Source: Methylaequor sp002691245 (GTDB lineage: Bacteria > Pseudomonadota > Alphaproteobacteria > Methylaequorales > Methylaequoraceae). Taken from it: a stretch of DNA of 38,962 nucleotides. The position numbers and the translations under genes are program-made. The first letter of the stretch is position 1, and the number at the start of each line of letters is the position of its first letter. The stretch covers positions 1 to 38,962 of the forward strand of contig NZHH01000039.1 in the NCBI GenBank assembly GCA_002691245.1. Reading direction: 5' to 3'. The notes under the pieces were generated by a model. The model made no database searches, was not told the origin of the DNA, and saw nothing but the letters and a program-made list of their open reading frames with translations. Shown here in pieces: positions 7,197 through 16,070 of this stretch.

Positions 7197-8465
7197 TTAA
7201 AATTTACAAGCAGATTCCGGTCTATCTTTTCCTAGTGTGTCAAGTTCGCTCGAAGGGTGAATATATCCTTCTTGTGGAGAAACTGACACCATCGACCTTG
7301 GCGCGGCTAATAAAACTGGTTGTCTTAACTGACCATTCCAGGGCCTAAAAGAGACTTTTACGCCTTTATAAGCACCTAAACCAAATTTATCACTTAATAA
7401 ATATTTCTGTACCTCTTTAACATCATTAGTCTGAGTCCTGGTAATCGATTCTCCGATAGCTCTGACTCCTATCCAAGCATGATAGTCAACTTCAGTCATC
7501 CACCTACCACTCTCTCTTCTGAATCTATTTTGCATTTGTGTCGCTCCCCATTGCTCATGAGTTCGATGCCATGAATTTGGTTTTAAACCCTGTGTTCCAA
7601 CAATAGGCCTTGGATCCCAAGTTCTGTATGAAAGATATTCGCCAAACTCCCCGGCTTCGTCTGCAACAACTAGAACGTCATAATTTGAAACTTTTGTAAA
7701 AATTGGAACTTCTTTTCCTGCCGTTCTTCTTAAGTCTGATGAAAAGTCCCATGTTTTTTCTTCTTTTATTTTAATATTAAATTTTTTTGCTGAATTCTTT
7801 AGTGCAGATGCATATAAGCGATCACTTTCTTTTGGCCCTGTAACTAAGAACCATTTCTTCCATTTTTTTTTTACTAAATATTGGGTAAGTGCATCAGATA
7901 AAATAGAATGACTAGGCGGAACATGAAAGAAATTTTTTCTACAATTTTCATTTCTTAAAGAATCATCTTTTGCTCTTACATTAAAAATTATAACGTTGCT
8001 AATTCCAGGTAGTTCCATTAATGACAATAATTCATTTTTATTTAAGTCTACAATAAAAAAGCTTTTACCTTTTTTCATTAATTTTTTAAATTCATTGTTA
8101 AGATCTTCATCTAACAAAATTCTATGAAATTCAACATTGAAGTCATGTCCAAGAAATCTTCCAGTTGTAAGGTTGTCTTCAATAGCTAACTTGACACCAT
8201 AAAATCCTTCGTCTTCGAGTATAGGGTCAAGATTTGAAAGTACAGGGGGAACTTCTCTCTCTTTAGAGATAAAAACTATATCCGTTGTAATTGTAATTTC
8301 TTTTTGAAAGGCTTTTTTTCCTCTTTTCTCAATTCTCTTTTTTCTTTCCAGGTCAAGTTTTTTTCTCTCCTCTAATTGCTGAATAGAAAGTTCTCGTGCA
8401 TCAACAATTAAAGAGAAGGAAATTAACAAAATGAAAAATATATTATAAAATATTTTAAAATTCAT
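7197..8465 (-). CDS. Periplasmic substrate-binding protein, PQQ alcohol dehydrogenase ABC system
   Basis: The 422-residue protein has a signal peptide (to about residue 23, SLIVDA) then a highly charged segment. It continues with a two-lobed type-1 periplasmic-binding fold resembling branched-chain amino acid binding proteins: SILSDALTQYLVKKKWKKW, NYDVLVVADEAGEFGEYL, and RPIVGTQGLKPNSWH. The C-terminal segment GAYKGVKVSFRPWNGQLRQPVLL matches the PQQ-ABC binding-protein family as I recall it. It opens the minus-strand run of the PQQ locus. Only 49 bases separate it from the divergent metZ, so its promoter must be there. The ligand is unknown. Confidence 0.87.
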   Translation of the reverse strand: MNFKIFYNIFFILLISFSLIVDARELSIQQLEERKKLDLERKKRIEKRGKKAFQKEITITTDIVFISKEREVPPVLSNLDPILEDEGFYGVKLAIEDNLTTGRFLGHDFNVEFHRILLDEDLNNEFKKLMKKGKSFFIVDLNKNELLSLMELPGISNVIIFNVRAKDDSLRNENCRKNFFHVPPSHSILSDALTQYLVKKKWKKWFLVTGPKESDRLYASALKNSAKKFNIKIKEEKTWDFSSDLRRTAGKEVPIFTKVSNYDVLVVADEAGEFGEYLSYRTWDPRPIVGTQGLKPNSWHRTHEQWGATQMQNRFRRESGRWMTEVDYHAWIGVRAIGESITRTQTNDVKEVQKYLLSDKFGLGAYKGVKVSFRPWNGQLRQPVLLAAPRSMVSVSPQEGYIHPSSELDTLGKDRPESACKF

Positions 8466-8514
8466 AATGTTTTTAATATAAATTAAATATAGAAAATGTT
8501 AATCGAAAAATTAT

Positions 8515-9705
8515 ATGAAAAAAAAAAATTCTACCAATCTCATTCATGCAGGAATTAATAGAACCAAATTTATGGAAACCAGTGAGCCGCTTTTTTTGAC
8601 TTCAGGTTTCGTCTATGCGTCTGCCGAAGAAGCAGAAAAATCATTTAAAGAAGAAACAAAAAGATTCATGTATTCAAGGTTTGGTAATCCAACAGTGGAA
8701 ATTTTGCAGGAAAGATTAGCAACTATTGAAGGAGCAGAGTCATGTTGGGCAACTTCAACTGGAATGTCGGCTGTATTTACTATTTTTATGTCGTATTTAC
8801 AGAAAGGGGACAGAGTCGTGGCTGCCAGAGCTTTATTTGGAAGTTGTCATCATATTCTAACAAAAATACTTCCAAAATTTGGAATTGATGTTGAGCTAAT
8901 AGACGGTAAAGATTTAAATTGTTGGGAAAAAGCCTTAAGAAAAAAAACAAAAATGATTTTTTTTGAAACCCCATCAAATCCATGTTTAGAAATTATTGAC
9001 ATAGAGGCAGTTTCAAAAATTGCAAAAAAAAATGGTTCCTTAGTAGTTGTTGATAACGTCTTCGCAACACCAATTTTACAAAAACCTCTTAATTTAGGTG
9101 CAGATGTAGTTATGTATTCTGCAACCAAACATATTGACGGACAAGGAAGAGTATTAGGTGGTGCTATTTTGGGTAAAAAAAAATATTGTGAAACAACAAT
9201 AAAACCTTTCATAAGAAACACAGGTCCATCAATTAGTCCATTTAATGCATGGGTTTTGATTAAAGGTTTAGAAACACTTGAACTCAGGATTAAAAAGCAA
9301 ACTGAAAATGCAGAAAAAGTTTTGAATTATTTAATAAATTCATCTTTCATCAAAAAAATATACTATCCTTTATTCAAAGAGTCATCTCAATTCACACTTG
9401 CTAAAAAACAAATGATAGGTGGTGGTAATATAATTTCATTTGAAATAGCTTCAAAAAGAAATAAAGAAAAGGAAAAATCATTTTCATTTCTAAATAATTT
9501 GTCTTTAATAAAAATTTCAAATAATCTAGGAGATACTAAATCACTTATAACTCATCCAGAAACAACAACACATAACAGACTAAGTAAGATGGAAAAAAAA
9601 TCATTAGGTATAAACTCAAATTTAATAAGAATTTCTGTAGGTTTGGAGAATATTAATGATTTAATAGACGATTTAGACAAATCTCTGAAAAAGTCAATGA
9701 GTTAA
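8515..9705 (+). CDS. metZ: O-succinylhomoserine sulfhydrylase MetZ
   Basis: A PLP enzyme of the Cys/Met metabolism family that makes homocysteine from O-succinylhomoserine and sulfide. The 396-residue length is right. Visible motifs are YSRFGNPTVEILQERLATIEGAE near residue 50, FFETPSNPCLEIIDI, VVDNVFATPILQKPL, and the PLP lysine K205 in YSATKHIDGQGRVLGGA. The GQGRVLGG form favours MetZ over cystathionine synthase or lyase. The ATG is followed by an 11-base A run and no clear ribosome-binding site precedes it. apaG starts three bases after the stop. Confidence 0.94.
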   Translation: MKKKNSTNLIHAGINRTKFMETSEPLFLTSGFVYASAEEAEKSFKEETKRFMYSRFGNPTVEILQERLATIEGAESCWATSTGMSAVFTIFMSYLQKGDRVVAARALFGSCHHILTKILPKFGIDVELIDGKDLNCWEKALRKKTKMIFFETPSNPCLEIIDIEAVSKIAKKNGSLVVVDNVFATPILQKPLNLGADVVMYSATKHIDGQGRVLGGAILGKKKYCETTIKPFIRNTGPSISPFNAWVLIKGLETLELRIKKQTENAEKVLNYLINSSFIKKIYYPLFKESSQFTLAKKQMIGGGNIISFEIASKRNKEKEKSFSFLNNLSLIKISNNLGDTKSLITHPETTTHNRLSKMEKKSLGINSNLIRISVGLENINDLIDDLDKSLKKSMS

Positions 9706-9708
9706 AAA

Positions 9709-10095
9709 ATGAAAAAAAAATATAAAGTATCTGTTTTTGTTGAACCATTTTATTTAGAAGATCATTCAGACCCTCAAGAAGATTCTTATCTTTGGGCATA
9801 CAAAGTTAAAATAAGAAATAACGAAGAGGAACAAATTAAATTAATAAGTCGACACTGGAAAATTTTTGACTCAAACGGTAATCATAGAGAGGTCCGTGGT
9901 AAAGGTGTGGTTGGAGAACAACCAACAATCGAACCAGGTGATGAATTTGAGTACACTAGTGGAACACCTCTAAAGACTAGCTCAGGATTAATGCATGGAA
10001 GTTACCAAATGCAAAGTTTTGACGGAAAAGAATTTGAAGTCTCAATACCCCCTTTTTCCTTAGATATTCCAGATAAAGAAAATAAATTTAATTAA
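9709..10095 (+). CDS. apaG: ApaG family protein
   Basis: ApaG is a small fibronectin-III-like protein of unclear function that binds nucleotides or divalent metals. The 128-residue protein shows the family signature: YLWAYKVKIRNN, LISRHWKIFDSNG, the glycine-rich GKGVVGEQPTIEPGDEFEYTSG, and GLMHGSYQM near the end. It lies three bases after metZ and three bases before trkH, so the three genes are probably one transcript. The metZ-apaG pairing is common in Alphaproteobacteria. Confidence 0.95.
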   Translation: MKKKYKVSVFVEPFYLEDHSDPQEDSYLWAYKVKIRNNEEEQIKLISRHWKIFDSNGNHREVRGKGVVGEQPTIEPGDEFEYTSGTPLKTSSGLMHGSYQMQSFDGKEFEVSIPPFSLDIPDKENKFN

Positions 10096-10098
10096 ACA

Positions 10099-11547
10099 AT
10101 GGAAAATTTAAAGTCTTCTTTTTTTATAGTTGGCAACTTACTAGTATTTTTTTCGATATACTCATTTATACCTGGAGTAGTCGATTACTATTATAGCGGC
10201 ACAGACTGGGTTGTTTTTTTTGTAATCTCAATTGTATGTTTGTTCACTGGTTTAAATGTGTCTTTTATTTTTAAGAGAAAAGATAAGGATGTAGAAGTAC
10301 TTTCAGCATTTTTATTAACCTTGATATCTTGGATCATTTTAACTTTTATTGGTGCTCTACCATTTTATCTAGGAACAACTGGTCTATCCTTACCAGATGC
10401 TTTTTTTGAATCAATGTCAGGTCTTACTACAACTGGAGCAACTGTAATACAAAGTCTTGACACAACCTCAGAAGCAATTCTCATTTGGAGAGCCATGTTA
10501 CAGTGGCTTGGTGGTATTGGGATTATTGTTATTGCGATTGCTATATTTCCTATTTTAAAAATTGGAGGAATGCAGTTATTTCAAAGTGAATTTAGTTCAA
10601 AAGAAGATAAAGTGCTTCCAAGAACCACAAAAATAGCAACCGGAATTGGGCTTGTATATTTATTTCTGACGATAATTTGTTCACTCCTCCTTTATTTTTC
10701 AGGTATGAGTTATTTTGATAGTATAGCTCATGGCATGACAATAATTGCTACCGGCGGATTTTCTACTAAAAATATGTCAATAGGATTTTTTGACTCAATA
10801 GCCACAGAACTGATAACAATCTTTTTTATGATTTTGTCTTCACTACCATTTATTTTGTTATTTCAATTTTTAAGAGGGAAAGTTAAAGATCTCTTCTTGA
10901 GTTCTCAAGTTCAATTTTTTTGTATAATTGTCACAACCGTAACTTTCGTAGTAGCACTCTGGTTAAAGAGATATTACGAGGTGGATTTCTTACAATCATT
11001 AAGAATTTCTACTTTTGCCGTTGTTTCAATATCAACTGGAAGTGGATTCAGCACTTATGACTTCAGTGTTTGGGGATCTTTTACCACATTATTATTTCTT
11101 TTCTTAATGTTAATTGGTGGTTGTTCAGGTTCTTCTAGTTGCGGACTAAAAATCTTCAGAGTTCAAATCTTGATTAAGTCTGCAGTAACTTTGATAAAAA
11201 AAATAATTCAACCTAGAGGAGTTTTCATACCCACATATAATGATAGAGAAATAAGTGAAGATGTATTAAATTCAGTAACTGGTTATTTCTTTTTATATGT
11301 ATTTATTTTTGGAACCTTAAGTTTAATTCTTGCATTTGATGGTCAAGGAATAGTGACTTCACTTTCAGGAGCAGCAGCGACTCTTGCTAATGTAGGGCCA
11401 GGACTCAACGAAACCATAGGACCCAGTGGAAACTATTCTTCAATATCCGATTTTACAAAAATTTTTTTATGTTTTGGAATGCTTGTAGGAAGACTAGAAC
11501 TTTTTCCAATTTTAATTCTTTTATCTCCACAACTTTGGAAAAGATAA
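10099..11547 (+). CDS. trkH: Trk/Ktr-type potassium uptake membrane subunit
   Basis: The 482-residue integral membrane protein carries the four pore loops of the TrkH/KtrB superfamily, each with its filter glycine: SGLTTTGATV near 108-116, IATGGFSTKNMS, STGSGFSTYDF, and ATLANVGPGLNETIG near the C-terminus. It mediates potassium uptake driven by ion gradients and normally needs a TrkA/KtrA ring subunit, which is not in this window. The SGLTTTGAT loop and overall length favour TrkH over KtrB. The stop is only five bases from the end of the convergent argF, with no hairpin terminator visible. Confidence 0.93.
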   Translation: MENLKSSFFIVGNLLVFFSIYSFIPGVVDYYYSGTDWVVFFVISIVCLFTGLNVSFIFKRKDKDVEVLSAFLLTLISWIILTFIGALPFYLGTTGLSLPDAFFESMSGLTTTGATVIQSLDTTSEAILIWRAMLQWLGGIGIIVIAIAIFPILKIGGMQLFQSEFSSKEDKVLPRTTKIATGIGLVYLFLTIICSLLLYFSGMSYFDSIAHGMTIIATGGFSTKNMSIGFFDSIATELITIFFMILSSLPFILLFQFLRGKVKDLFLSSQVQFFCIIVTTVTFVVALWLKRYYEVDFLQSLRISTFAVVSISTGSGFSTYDFSVWGSFTTLLFLFLMLIGGCSGSSSCGLKIFRVQILIKSAVTLIKKIIQPRGVFIPTYNDREISEDVLNSVTGYFFLYVFIFGTLSLILAFDGQGIVTSLSGAAATLANVGPGLNETIGPSGNYSSISDFTKIFLCFGMLVGRLELFPILILLSPQLWKR

Positions 11548-11552
11548 TTTTA

Positions 11553-12458
11553 CTAAATTTCTTTTAAGCACCAAAGTAATATAGCTTGATGAGCGTACAA
11601 TCTATTTTCAGCTTCGTTCCAGACCAATGAATTTTTTCCATCAATAATCTCATCCGTAACCTCACAACCTCTGTGAGCTGGAAGGCAATGTAAAAAATAA
11701 GTTTCTCTATTTGTTTTTGATATAAGCTTATTATTAATTTGAAAGTTTTTAAATTTTCTCAATCTCTCTGGATTATCTTCCATACCCATTGATACCCATG
11801 TATCAGTAATTATTACATCTGCGTCTTTTACTGCTACTTTTGGATCATCATAAAGATTAATTTTAGAACTGTTTATTTTTCTTAAAATCTCTTTTTTTGG
11901 AAAGCTTCCACTAGGACATGTAATATTTAGATTATATTGGAAATGAAGACATGAGTGAATCCAAGAGTTACAAACATTATTTCCATCACCCACCCAGCAA
12001 ATATTCAATTTTTCAATACACTTAAAGTTTTCTTGTAATGTCATAATATCAGCTATAATTTGGCACGGATGACTATCATCTGTTAAACCGTTGATTATAG
12101 GTACAGTTGATAATTTACAAAGGTCATAAATTTTTTTTTCATTTGACCCTCTATAGACAATTATATCAACATATCGTGATAAAACCTTAATTGTATCTTC
12201 AAGAGATTCACCTCTTCCAAGCTGTGTATCTGCATGATCTAAAATTACCACATCTCCATCTAACTGTTTCATCCCAACCTCAAATGAAACCCTAGTTCTT
12301 GTAGATGGTTTTTCGAAAATCATTGCTAGAATTTTTTTTTCAGAAAATTTACTTTTTCTATAATTTTTTTTTAATTCATGACTTTTGTCTAGAATAGTAT
12401 TTATTTCTACAGTTTTTAATTCATTCAAGTTTAAAAAGTTTCTAAATATTTCAGTCAT
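11553..12458 (-). CDS. argF: Ornithine carbamoyltransferase
   Basis: ArgF makes citrulline from ornithine and carbamoyl phosphate in arginine synthesis. The 301-residue protein has the carbamoyl phosphate site STRTR at 52-56, DTQLGRGESLEDTIKVLSRY, HPCQIIADIMTLQE, the ornithine-site DTWVSMG, and HCLPAHRG near the C-terminus. It is five bases downstream of argD in one operon. In many Alphaproteobacteria an Hsp33 gene follows argD-argF; here the convergent trkH follows instead. Confidence 0.96.
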   Translation of the reverse strand: MTEIFRNFLNLNELKTVEINTILDKSHELKKNYRKSKFSEKKILAMIFEKPSTRTRVSFEVGMKQLDGDVVILDHADTQLGRGESLEDTIKVLSRYVDIIVYRGSNEKKIYDLCKLSTVPIINGLTDDSHPCQIIADIMTLQENFKCIEKLNICWVGDGNNVCNSWIHSCLHFQYNLNITCPSGSFPKKEILRKINSSKINLYDDPKVAVKDADVIITDTWVSMGMEDNPERLRKFKNFQINNKLISKTNRETYFLHCLPAHRGCEVTDEIIDGKNSLVWNEAENRLYAHQAILLWCLKEI

Positions 12459-12463
12459 GATTT

Positions 12464-13627
12464 TTAAAATTTTGAGAAAGCTTTATCTATTTTATTAATC
12501 GCCTCCTCAACATGTTTCATTTCTAATATTAATGGGGGCAACATTCTGATTACATTCTGACCAGCTTTTACAGTTAATAGCTTTTCTTGTATCATTGATT
12601 TAATCAAAACTTCGTTATTTTCTTTAGCTTCTAAACCTACCATAAGGCCTATTCCTCTAACATCAGAAACTAATTTTGGAAATTTCAATACTATTTCTTC
12701 TTTCAATAACTTTCTTAATTTAAATCCAATTTCTCTTACGTGATCAAGAAAATCTTCATTTAACACAAAATTTAAAACCTCATTTGCAACTGCCATACCT
12801 AGAGGGTTTCCTCCGAATGTTGAACCATGTGATCCTTGGGGCATCGAATTTGTAGTTTTTTTATCAAGTAAAAGAGCACCTATTGGAAATCCTCCTCCTA
12901 TACCCTTTGCAATGGCGACTAAGTTTGGACTTAACTCTTTAACCCATTCAGTTGCAAGAAATTTTCCTGTTCTTCCAACTCCGCACTGAACTTCGTCAAA
13001 AAATAACAATATATCGTTATCATTTGCTATTTTTTGTATTTCTCTGAGGTAGTTTTTATTTGCAGGAGTAATGCCCCCTTCTCCTTGAACAGTCTCAATC
13101 ATTATTGCCGCGGTTTCGTCATCAATATTTTTAGAAAGTGTTTTACTGTCATTAAAAGGAACTTGTTTAAAACCCTTCAGGATAGGTTCAAAACCCTCGG
13201 TTAATTTTGACTTGCCACTAGCCGAAATGGCTGCGTAAGTTCTTCCATGGAATGCATTTTTAGCACAAATTACTTTTGTTTTTTTTATATTCTTATCATT
13301 GAAGAACTTTCTAATAACTTTAATACCCGCTTCTACTGCTTCGGTTCCAGAATTACAAAAAAAAACTGATTTTGCGAAAGAGTTTTTTGTAATTTTATCG
13401 GCTACAACCTTTTGATTCCCAATCTTAAATAAATTTGAGCAGTGCCATATTTTATCGGCTTGATCTTTTAACGCAGAAACTAAAGACGGATGACTATGTC
13501 CCAGACTTGTAACTCCGATACCACTCGTAAAATCTAAATATCTTGTTCCTTCTTTTGAGTAAAGATATACACCATCTCCATGATCAACCTCGATATCTAA
13601 TGGATTATATACACCAAGAATACTCAT
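12464..13627 (-). CDS. argD: Acetylornithine aminotransferase
   Basis: A class III PLP aminotransferase of 387 residues, catalysing N-acetylornithine transamination in arginine synthesis and possibly the parallel succinyl-diaminopimelate step of lysine synthesis. Motifs are FTSGIGVTSLGHSHP, FFCNSGTEAVEAGIK, FHGRTYAAISASG, FDEVQCGVGRTGKF, and the PLP lysine in AIAKGIGGGFPIGA. Its ATG overlaps the stop of the upstream ABC permease gene by one base (TAATG), and argF follows after five bases. Confidence 0.95.
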   Translation of the reverse strand: MSILGVYNPLDIEVDHGDGVYLYSKEGTRYLDFTSGIGVTSLGHSHPSLVSALKDQADKIWHCSNLFKIGNQKVVADKITKNSFAKSVFFCNSGTEAVEAGIKVIRKFFNDKNIKKTKVICAKNAFHGRTYAAISASGKSKLTEGFEPILKGFKQVPFNDSKTLSKNIDDETAAIMIETVQGEGGITPANKNYLREIQKIANDNDILLFFDEVQCGVGRTGKFLATEWVKELSPNLVAIAKGIGGGFPIGALLLDKKTTNSMPQGSHGSTFGGNPLGMAVANEVLNFVLNEDFLDHVREIGFKLRKLLKEEIVLKFPKLVSDVRGIGLMVGLEAKENNEVLIKSMIQEKLLTVKAGQNVIRMLPPLILEMKHVEEAINKIDKAFSKF

Positions 13628-14415
13628 TATGATCTTAGCCCGTAACCTTTCTTAAAAATATAAATTGTCAATGTTAATAGAATTAGATTGCCAACAAACA
13701 TTATAATAAAACCTAAAAAAAGATTACTATCCCCTTGACCTAGAAAACCAAATCTAAAACCATCAATCATATAAAAAAAAGGGTTCCAGCTTGCTAGAAA
13801 ATGCCAAAACTCCGGCAACCTATCAATAGTATAAAAAGTACCTGAAAGAAATGTCAGTGGCAAGATAATAAAATTTGTAATTGAGGCCATGTGGTCAAAC
13901 TTTTTAGCCCAAACACCGCATAATATTCCTAATAGTGACAACAATAAAGATGAAGAAAATGCAAAAAATAAAACAATTACAAGGTTATTTACTTTTATAG
14001 GAACAAAAAAGTTTATTAGTATGAACACTGTTAAACCAATTAATATACCCCTAGTAACACCTCCAAGTGAATAAGAAAATGTTAGCTCTAATTCAGATAT
14101 TGGGGGCATTAAAACATCTACAATATTGCCCTGGACTTTTGATATTAAAATCGAAGAAGAGGTATTTGCAAAAGCATTTTGCATAATTGCCATACATATT
14201 AGACCAGGCGCCAAAAATTCAGAATATGAATAATTACCACTAACCAGAAAGTTTCTATCAATTGACAATGTAAATATTACATAAAATAAAATGGTTGTTA
14301 CAGCAGGAGCTAAAATTGTTTGTGCGAAAACATTGAAAAATCTTTTAACCTCTTTTTTATATAGAGTATAGAATCCAATCCAGTTAAACCCTTTGAAACT
14401 TTTAATTTTATACAT
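13627..14415 (-). CDS. ABC-2 type permease with no adjacent ATPase
   Basis: The 262-residue protein has about six membrane segments and ABC-2 features: the N-terminal TLYKKEVKRFFN, APGLICMAIMQNAFANTSSS, GNIVDVLMPPISELELTFSYSLGG, and PLTFLSGTFYTIDRLP...NPFFYMIDGFRFG near the end. It resembles YadH-type export permeases. No ATP-binding gene lies next to it, so the partner must be elsewhere (the PQQ-linked ATPase at 5456-6181 is unlikely to serve it). It is the first gene of a unit with argD-argF, joined to argD by a one-base overlap. Substrate unknown. Confidence 0.88.
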   Translation of the reverse strand: MYKIKSFKGFNWIGFYTLYKKEVKRFFNVFAQTILAPAVTTILFYVIFTLSIDRNFLVSGNYSYSEFLAPGLICMAIMQNAFANTSSSILISKVQGNIVDVLMPPISELELTFSYSLGGVTRGILIGLTVFILINFFVPIKVNNLVIVLFFAFSSSLLLSLLGILCGVWAKKFDHMASITNFIILPLTFLSGTFYTIDRLPEFWHFLASWNPFFYMIDGFRFGFLGQGDSNLFLGFIIMFVGNLILLTLTIYIFKKGYGLRS

Positions 14416-14449
14416 AGATTTTTTTGATAATTTAGTTTTAATTTAATAT

Positions 14450-14986
14450 ATGGTTATGATAAACGATTATTTAAAAAATTATTCAAATTATTACTTATCA
14501 AGATACACAGTTACCAAAAAAAAGTTTCAAGAAATATTAAAAAAAAAAATAAATAAAGATTATTTTGCAAAAAAAATTAATGAAGATGAATCCAAAAGTC
14601 TTCTCAATCAAATAAATGATATATCAGATTATTTTGATAAAATTGGTGCATTTGATGAAGAAAGGTTATTAGAAATAACATTTCAGAAATTTGTAAAGAA
14701 AGGATATTCCAAAAAAAAAATATTCTCAAAACTAAATGAATTATATTTCAAAGAAGAAGTGATTAATAAATTCCTTAAGACCACTTTTTTAAAAAATGAA
14801 TTGGATCAGATATTAATTAACAATTATATAAAAAAAACAAATCTTGTAGAAAAACTAAAAAAATTAAATATTCCAGAACAAGAACTTTTTGATAAAGTAT
14901 TAAAAAAATTATCTTACCAAGGCTTTGAATATGGCGATTCATATAAAATACTGCAAAAATTAATAGTAAATGGAAGATTTTCTTAG
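14450..14986 (+). CDS. recX: RecX-like regulatory protein
   Basis: The 178-residue, lysine-rich protein has the helical repeat pattern of RecX, the RecA filament modulator. The first repeat is YYLSRYTVTKKKFQEILKKKI, the second is FDEERLLEITFQKFVKKGYSKKKIFSKL, and the C-terminal repeat is FDKVLKKLSYQGFEYGDSYKILQKL. Similarity is judged from this pattern only. The start is either the ATG at 14450 or the next one at 14456. The end overlaps the mechanosensitive-channel gene by 17 bases, so they are probably co-transcribed. It is divergent from the ABC permease, with 34 bases between. Confidence 0.75.
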   Translation: MVMINDYLKNYSNYYLSRYTVTKKKFQEILKKKINKDYFAKKINEDESKSLLNQINDISDYFDKIGAFDEERLLEITFQKFVKKGYSKKKIFSKLNELYFKEEVINKFLKTTFLKNELDQILINNYIKKTNLVEKLKKLNIPEQELFDKVLKKLSYQGFEYGDSYKILQKLIVNGRFS

Positions 14987-16061
14987 AATTTTAAACAGTT
15001 TTGATATCAATAGTAATGCCTCTTTCTTTGGTATTTCTATTTCCAATCTTTGCGTTTCAATTCTAGTATTATTTTTTTTTATTTTATTCAAGAATCTCAT
15101 CAAAAGAATTATCATAAAAAAAATAACATTACTTTTAAGTTTTTCAGACAATGAACTGAAAGAAACATTTCTTTACTCTCTTGAAAAACCAATTGGATTT
15201 CTTGTTATTTTATTAGGAATCTCCTCCGCAACGAATATATTGAATGCAACGGGAAAAATTGCTTATTTTTTCAATAACGTAAACCTTTCTTTATTTACAA
15301 TTTTAATTTTCTGGTTACTCAGTAAAAGTATTCACCCCTTAACTCAAAAGATTAAAAACCTAAAATTAATTTTTACTAAAGATTTATTAGACTGGTTTGT
15401 AAGTGCAGTAAGAGTTTTGGTTTATATTCTTGGATTTTCTGCGGTATTAGAATTATGGGGTATTAGAGTAGGTCCAATCATAGCAGGTCTTGGTTTATTT
15501 GGTGTTGCTGTAGCATTAGGTGCTCAAGATTTATTTAAAAATTTGATCTCTGGTATCTTAGTATTAATCGAAAAAAGATTTAAAAAAGGAGACGTAATCT
15601 TGATTAAAGGTATTGTTGAAGGAAGTGTTGAAAAAATTGGTTTTAGATCAACGGCCATCAGAAAATTTGATAAATCATTGTGTTTCATACCTAACTATCA
15701 GTTTGCTGAAAATGCGGTGACAAATATCACAGAGATTTCAAACAGAAGAATTAACTGGATTATTGGCGTAGAATATAAAAGTACCATAACTCAATTAAAA
15801 AATATTTGTGATGATATACAAAAGCTAATTATTGCTAATAAATCTGATTTTTTAGTTTCAGAGGCAACACCTGTTATTGTTAAAATAAATGAATTTTCAC
15901 CAAGTTCTATCGATTTGATTGTAAGATGTTTTACAAAAACAAATGACTATTCAAAGTTTTTGGAAGCTAAAGATAGACTTGCAATAGAAATAAAAAAGAT
16001 TATTGAGCGAAGGAAATGCTCGTTCGCATTTCCATCACAAACGATTTATGTTGAAAAGTAA
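14970..16061 (+). CDS. MscS-family mechanosensitive ion channel
   Basis: The 363-residue membrane protein has about four hydrophobic segments before the pore helix. The MscS signature helix GLGLFGVAVALGAQDLFKNLISG is followed by ILVLIEKRFKKGDVI, which leads into the beta domain. Then come EGSVEKIGFRSTAIRKFD, the usual post-pore motif, and an alpha/beta C-terminal domain. The channel would release solutes on hypo-osmotic shock. It starts inside the 3' end of the recX-like gene and converges on nrdB, ten bases away, without a visible terminator. Confidence 0.93.
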   Translation: MEDFLRILNSFDINSNASFFGISISNLCVSILVLFFFILFKNLIKRIIIKKITLLLSFSDNELKETFLYSLEKPIGFLVILLGISSATNILNATGKIAYFFNNVNLSLFTILIFWLLSKSIHPLTQKIKNLKLIFTKDLLDWFVSAVRVLVYILGFSAVLELWGIRVGPIIAGLGLFGVAVALGAQDLFKNLISGILVLIEKRFKKGDVILIKGIVEGSVEKIGFRSTAIRKFDKSLCFIPNYQFAENAVTNITEISNRRINWIIGVEYKSTITQLKNICDDIQKLIIANKSDFLVSEATPVIVKINEFSPSSIDLIVRCFTKTNDYSKFLEAKDRLAIEIKKIIERRKCSFAFPSQTIYVEK

Positions 16062-16070
16062 AAGTTTTTA

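Noticed and set aside
8466..8514. Possible SAM riboswitch before metZ
   Set aside because: Only 49 bases separate the two divergent start codons; they are AT-rich with no recognisable riboswitch core or stem.
8850..9221. A 123-codon minus-strand frame inside metZ
   Set aside because: Antisense shadow of conserved MetZ coding sequence with no own ribosome-binding site.
11548..11552. Terminators between convergent gene pairs (trkH/argF, mscS-like/nrdB, lipoprotein/panC, dapE/truA)
   Set aside because: The gaps are zero to ten bases with no GC-rich inverted repeat; any transcription end must lie inside the opposing genes or be Rho-dependent.
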